Assembly (NCBI RefSeq): GCF_002163855.1
Contig: NZ_CP019332.1
Location: 1,963,145-2,027,144 of the forward strand
Length of the DNA stretch: 64,000 nucleotides
DNA from: Winogradskyella sp. PC-19
GTDB lineage: Bacteria > Bacteroidota > Bacteroidia > Flavobacteriales > Flavobacteriaceae
Direction: 5' to 3'
Within the stretch, counting starts at the first letter, position 1; each line of letters begins with the position of its first letter. This document shows positions 60,998 through 64,000 of the stretch, one piece after another. The notes below the pieces were generated by a model, which was given only the letters and a program-made list of their open reading frames with translations, ran no database searches and was not told where the DNA came from. Made by a program: the position numbers and the translations under genes.

Positions 60998-61942
60998 TTA
61001 GTCGTCTTCCTTTAGCTCTATGTATACAGGAAAATGATCGCTATAACCACCTTTGTAACGCTTACCAACATAAGTTCTAAAAGGCTGTCCTTTAAATTTT
61101 CCATGATATTGCGTCAAAAATTGTGAATTAAAAACCTTAGCTTCACTAAGATTAAATTGCGTTGATTTTGAATCAAAAAAGTTTGTAGAAATTAAAATCT
61201 GATCAAATAAGTGCCATTCAAAATTATGGTTTAGACTGCCTTTGTCCCGAGTGGATATTTTTTTGAAAGGATTATAAAGTTGTGACTCATTTTCGAGTGA
61301 TAATAAGCTTTTATCATATGGTGTATCGTTAAAGTCACCCATTACAATTATTTTTGGGTCGTCATAATTTTTCTTTAAGATTTCGACAACTTGGTTTACG
61401 GTATTTGCAGCTGCTAGACGTTTGTGTTCTGTCTCTTTTTGTCCTTGGCGACGAGACGACCAATGGTTAACTACAATATGTATTTGTTCGTTATTAAGTC
61501 TTCCTGTGACCTGTAAGACATCTCTGGTATAATCACGACTGCCATCTTCTTTTGTAAGATATACTGCAAAAGCTTCAGAATGTGAAACTTCAAAAACATC
61601 TGTATTATAAATTAAAGCCACATCAATGCCGCGTTCATCTGAAGAATCATAATGTATGATATCATATTTATAATGCTTTAGATACTTGCTGTTAATCAAA
61701 TCTTTAACAACGTGTTCATTTTCAACTTCAGCTAGACCAACTATTGCTGGCGGGCTATCTACATCGTCCTCTCCAATTTGCGAAATAACTTGGCCTAATT
61801 TACGAAGTTTATTCTCGTAACGTTTTGTCGTCCAACGTTTCACCGAAGTTGGTAAAAAGTCTTCATCATTAGTATGTTCGTCATCTTTAGTATCAAATAA
61901 GTTTTCGATATTATAAAATGCAATAGTATGTTTCTCACTCAT
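60998..61942 (-). CDS. Endonuclease/exonuclease/phosphatase (EEP) family protein
   Basis: 314 residues. Motifs in order: the metal Glu in AFYNIENLFD (~9-18), VVNHWSSRRQGQKE (His), VMGDFNDTPYD (Asp/Asn) and YSDHFPVYIEL (Asp-His), the DNase-I-like layout. There is no signal peptide, so the substrate is probably intracellular nucleic acid or a phosphodiester. It is divergent from hflX and followed by a gap before the type-B cargo. Confidence 0.85.
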   Translation of the reverse strand: MSEKHTIAFYNIENLFDTKDDEHTNDEDFLPTSVKRWTTKRYENKLRKLGQVISQIGEDDVDSPPAIVGLAEVENEHVVKDLINSKYLKHYKYDIIHYDSSDERGIDVALIYNTDVFEVSHSEAFAVYLTKEDGSRDYTRDVLQVTGRLNNEQIHIVVNHWSSRRQGQKETEHKRLAAANTVNQVVEILKKNYDDPKIIVMGDFNDTPYDKSLLSLENESQLYNPFKKISTRDKGSLNHNFEWHLFDQILISTNFFDSKSTQFNLSEAKVFNSQFLTQYHGKFKGQPFRTYVGKRYKGGYSDHFPVYIELKEDD

Positions 61943-61991
61943 GTTGCTAAAGATATAATTAATATGAATAATCTGATATGGTGTAATTACC

Positions 61992-61999
61992 TAAATTTG
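61992..61999 (+). promoter_or_regulatory. Candidate -7 box of hflX
   Basis: TAAATTTG, an exact TAnnTTTG, stands 15 bases before the hflX ATG, implying a very short leader, and lies in the 72-base divergent gap with the EEP gene. Confidence 0.5.
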
Positions 62000-62014
62000 C
62001 ACTTTATATAATTT

Positions 62015-63226
62015 ATGTTAGAAAAAAAAGATATCAACCTCGAAAAGGTTGTACTTATAGGAATTGTTACCAAAGAACAAGATGAACAAAGCTCTAAGGA
62101 ATACTTAGACGAGCTTGAGTTTTTGACGTTTACAGCAGGTGGAGAAGTGGTAAAACGCTTTACACAAAAACTAGATATGCCTAATCCAAAAACGTTTATT
62201 GGTACAGGTAAGATGAATGATGTGCAGGATTTTGTAAAAGAAAACGAAGTAGGTACTGTTATTTTTGATGACGAATTATCGCCTGCTCAAGAACGAAACA
62301 TTAGTAAAATACTTAATTGTAAAATTTTAGATCGTACAAATCTCATTCTAGATATTTTTGCGCAACGTGCACAAACCAGTTATGCACGTACGCAAGTAGA
62401 ATTGGCGCAATGTCAATACCTATTACCAAGATTAAAGGGTATGTGGACTCACCTTGAAAGACAAAAAGGTGGTATCGGTATGCGTGGACCGGGAGAAACA
62501 GAGATAGAAACAGATAGACGTATTGTACGTGATAAAATTTCGCTTCTAAAAAAGAAAATCAAGACCATTGACAAGCAAATGGCTGTGCAACGTGGTAACC
62601 GCGGAAAGCTAGTCAGAGTGGCTTTAGTTGGTTATACCAATGTTGGTAAATCTACTTTAATGAATGTGATTAGTAAGTCAGAGGTTTTTGCCGAAAACAA
62701 ACTATTTGCAACGTTAGATACTACTGTACGTAAAGTGGTTATTGGTAATTTGCCATTCTTGGTTAGTGATACCGTTGGTTTTATTAGAAAATTACCAACG
62801 CAATTAGTAGAATCTTTTAAAAGTACTTTGGATGAAGTGAGAGAAGCTGATTTATTATTGCATGTTGTAGATATTTCGCATTCTAATTTTGAAGAACATA
62901 TTGAATCAGTAAATCAAATTTTAGACGAAATTGAAAGTAAAGACAAACCAACCATTATGGTTTTTAATAAGATTGATGCATACGAAGCTGAGCCTTACGA
63001 TGAAGAAGATTTAATTGTTGAGCGTACACCAGCCAATTATTCTATTAATGAGTGGAAACAAACATGGATGTCTAAAATTGGTGATAATGCGTTATTCATT
63101 TCGGCATTAAACAAAGAAAACTTAGACGAATTTAAAAAACGTGTGTATAAAGAAGTCCGTGAAATTCATGTGACACGCTTCCCGTACAATAATTTTTTGT
63201 ATCCTGATGTTGAGGATATTCGGTAA
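62015..63226 (+). CDS. hflX: Ribosome-associated GTPase HflX
   Basis: 403 residues. The N-terminal glycine-rich nucleotide-like domain ends in RRLVRDKISLLKKKIK-type helices. The G domain has GYTNVGKSTLMN (P-loop, ~207-218), DTTVRKV (switch I), DTVGFIRKLP (~253-262) and NKIDAYE (~322). It splits stalled ribosomes, especially under heat stress. It is followed by a bidirectional terminator. Confidence 0.96.
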   Translation: MLEKKDINLEKVVLIGIVTKEQDEQSSKEYLDELEFLTFTAGGEVVKRFTQKLDMPNPKTFIGTGKMNDVQDFVKENEVGTVIFDDELSPAQERNISKILNCKILDRTNLILDIFAQRAQTSYARTQVELAQCQYLLPRLKGMWTHLERQKGGIGMRGPGETEIETDRRIVRDKISLLKKKIKTIDKQMAVQRGNRGKLVRVALVGYTNVGKSTLMNVISKSEVFAENKLFATLDTTVRKVVIGNLPFLVSDTVGFIRKLPTQLVESFKSTLDEVREADLLLHVVDISHSNFEEHIESVNQILDEIESKDKPTIMVFNKIDAYEAEPYDEEDLIVERTPANYSINEWKQTWMSKIGDNALFISALNKENLDEFKKRVYKEVREIHVTRFPYNNFLYPDVEDIR

Positions 63227-63230
63227 ATAA

Positions 63231-63260
63231 AAAAGGCGTCTTAATGAAGACGCCTTTTTT
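63231..63260 (+). terminator. Rho-independent terminator of hflX, bidirectional
   Basis: AAAAGGCGTCTT and AAGACGCCTTTT pair around a short AATG loop, with A- and T-runs on both sides. It serves hflX and the convergent gene ending at 63278. Confidence 0.9.
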
Positions 63261-63277
63261 ATTATTTTTCTATTTGT

Positions 63278-64000
63278 TTAGAAATTATAACTCATACCAA
63301 TAGTATAATATGATTGTAGGTCGTTATCTGCATCGGGTAATGTTGTGCCTTCAAAATTAGCAGCTTCCTGTCTGTTGTTACGTAATCCAAAATCAAAACC
63401 AACACCAATACCTTTCCAAAGTGTATAACTAAAAGAATTTATCCATGTCCAGTTAGATAGGTCACTATCTTTATAGCTCTGAAACGCAGATAAGTTTGTT
63501 TTAAAGTTTACTTTACCGATCTGTTTTGTATAATCTGCGACGATTTTTGCACCAAAAGAAGAATCGAAAACAGTATCGCCAGAAGAAAATACAAAGTTGT
63601 AGTTAGCAGGGTGAATAACAACTACTAAATCCGTAATTGGTGTCCATGTAAAACCAACACCAACATCTAAATATCCAGGATCATTGAAGTTGTTTAAAAT
63701 TGTTGTTCTGTATTCTACAAGACCTGAAACAGCCCATTTATCGTTTAATCTTTTACCATAAAGTGATGTTAAGTTAAAAACATCTGTTGTTGGCTCAAAA
63801 TCGTCACTATCAGTGTCAATATCTTTGTTGTCTAATTTTGTCCAGTTTAAATTTACATTCAAACTATTTCTCCAAAAGTATTTGTCTTCAATTTTATTAG
63901 CGAAAGCATTTACTGTAAAACCAATACTACCTGAAGCGTTATTAGGAGCACCTTGCGCATACCAATTGCTAAAGTTAGATAAACTACCACCAATAGTACC
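63278..64000 (-). CDS. DUF3078-like outer-membrane beta-barrel protein, 5' end outside the window
   Basis: 241 residues are visible and the frame is open to base 64000. The apparent start at 63862 is an internal leucine codon (TTG), as upstream sequence reads on in frame with SNFSNWYAQGAPN and FTVNAFANKIEDKYFW. Alternating polar and aromatic strands (YRTTILNNF, FVFSSGD, YYTIGMSYNF ending in Phe) point to an outer-membrane barrel. The start SLSNFSNWYAQG resembles the DUF3078 block seen in Bacteroidetes. Function unknown. Confidence 0.75.
   Translation of the reverse strand, partial: GTIGGSLSNFSNWYAQGAPNNASGSIGFTVNAFANKIEDKYFWRNSLNVNLNWTKLDNKDIDTDSDDFEPTTDVFNLTSLYGKRLNDKWAVSGLVEYRTTILNNFNDPGYLDVGVGFTWTPITDLVVVIHPANYNFVFSSGDTVFDSSFGAKIVADYTKQIGKVNFKTNLSAFQSYKDSDLSNWTWINSFSYTLWKGIGVGFDFGLRNNRQEAANFEGTTLPDADNDLQSYYTIGMSYNF

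Noticed and set aside
1-64000. CRISPR arrays, prophage, insertion sequences or restriction-modification genes
   Set aside because: No regularly spaced repeats, transposase, integrase, phage structural or methyltransferase/endonuclease pair could be found on either strand.

Overview
The window is a gene-dense, AT-rich chromosomal segment from a member of the Bacteroidetes, almost certainly family Flavobacteriaceae. The family call rests on a type IX secretion (T9SS) type-B cargo with its PorP/SprF and OmpA partners, OmpA proteins with thrombospondin-3 repeats, an IPExxxVDY-family protein, a DUF3078-like protein, a long PurF, -7 promoter boxes of the TAnnTTTG type and few Shine-Dalgarno sequences. 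The sequence does not support a genus call. Most of the window is core chromosome. There is no phage, insertion sequence, CRISPR array or restriction system.

Layout. 1-2.4 kb: 3' end of lepA, a DAO-type oxidoreductase, a Gre-like factor and a palindromic dispersed repeat. 2.5-11.5 kb (+): the main accessory block, a tightly packed ten-gene cluster. It holds a YceI-like lipid-binding protein, a FAD oxidoreductase, a methyltransferase, a type III polyketide synthase, an enoyl-reductase-like SDR, a FabZ-like dehydratase, a divergent ketosynthase, a dedicated acyl carrier protein, a phosphopantetheinyl transferase and an RND/MMPL exporter. Together they look like a self-contained pathway that builds an acyl-ACP, extends and cyclises it on the type III PKS, methylates and oxidises the product, and moves it to the envelope. 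11.5-18.1 kb (-): a lone ABC ATPase, a prolyl-oligopeptidase lipoprotein, asd, mscL, alr and tdk. 18.2-25.9 kb (mostly +): a conserved hypothetical, a DoxX-like protein, rsmI, a uracil-DNA glycosylase, an AhpD-like protein (-), OsmC, recJ, OmpA and MFS. 25.9-30.6 kb (-): a frameshifted sulfatase, then an operon of GNAT, MATE, two unlisted membrane microproteins (58 and 32 aa), queD and lpxH.

30.6-41.8 kb: a universal stress protein, tRNA-Ala(GGC), an alpha/beta hydrolase, and an AddB-like and an AddA-like recombination nuclease separated by an OmpA porin and kbl, then Mn-type sodA. 41.8-48.3 kb (-): a frameshifted zinc-ribbon membrane gene, two tandem small-RNA-like elements sharing an identical 41-nt core, purF, a PfkB kinase, a flavin monooxygenase, RNase H and purN. 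48.4-52.7 kb (+): acpP-fabF-rnc (housekeeping fatty acid synthesis, a useful contrast to the cluster copies), an IPExxxVDY protein and pyk. 52.8-64 kb: an orphan unknown, VOC, dinB, CYTH, the T9SS cargo/PorP/OmpA trio, an EEP-family hydrolase, hflX and the 3' part of a DUF3078-like gene running off the right edge.

The two items most worth following up are the fatty-acid-fed type III PKS cluster at 2472-11530 and the twin small-RNA candidates at 42250-42532.
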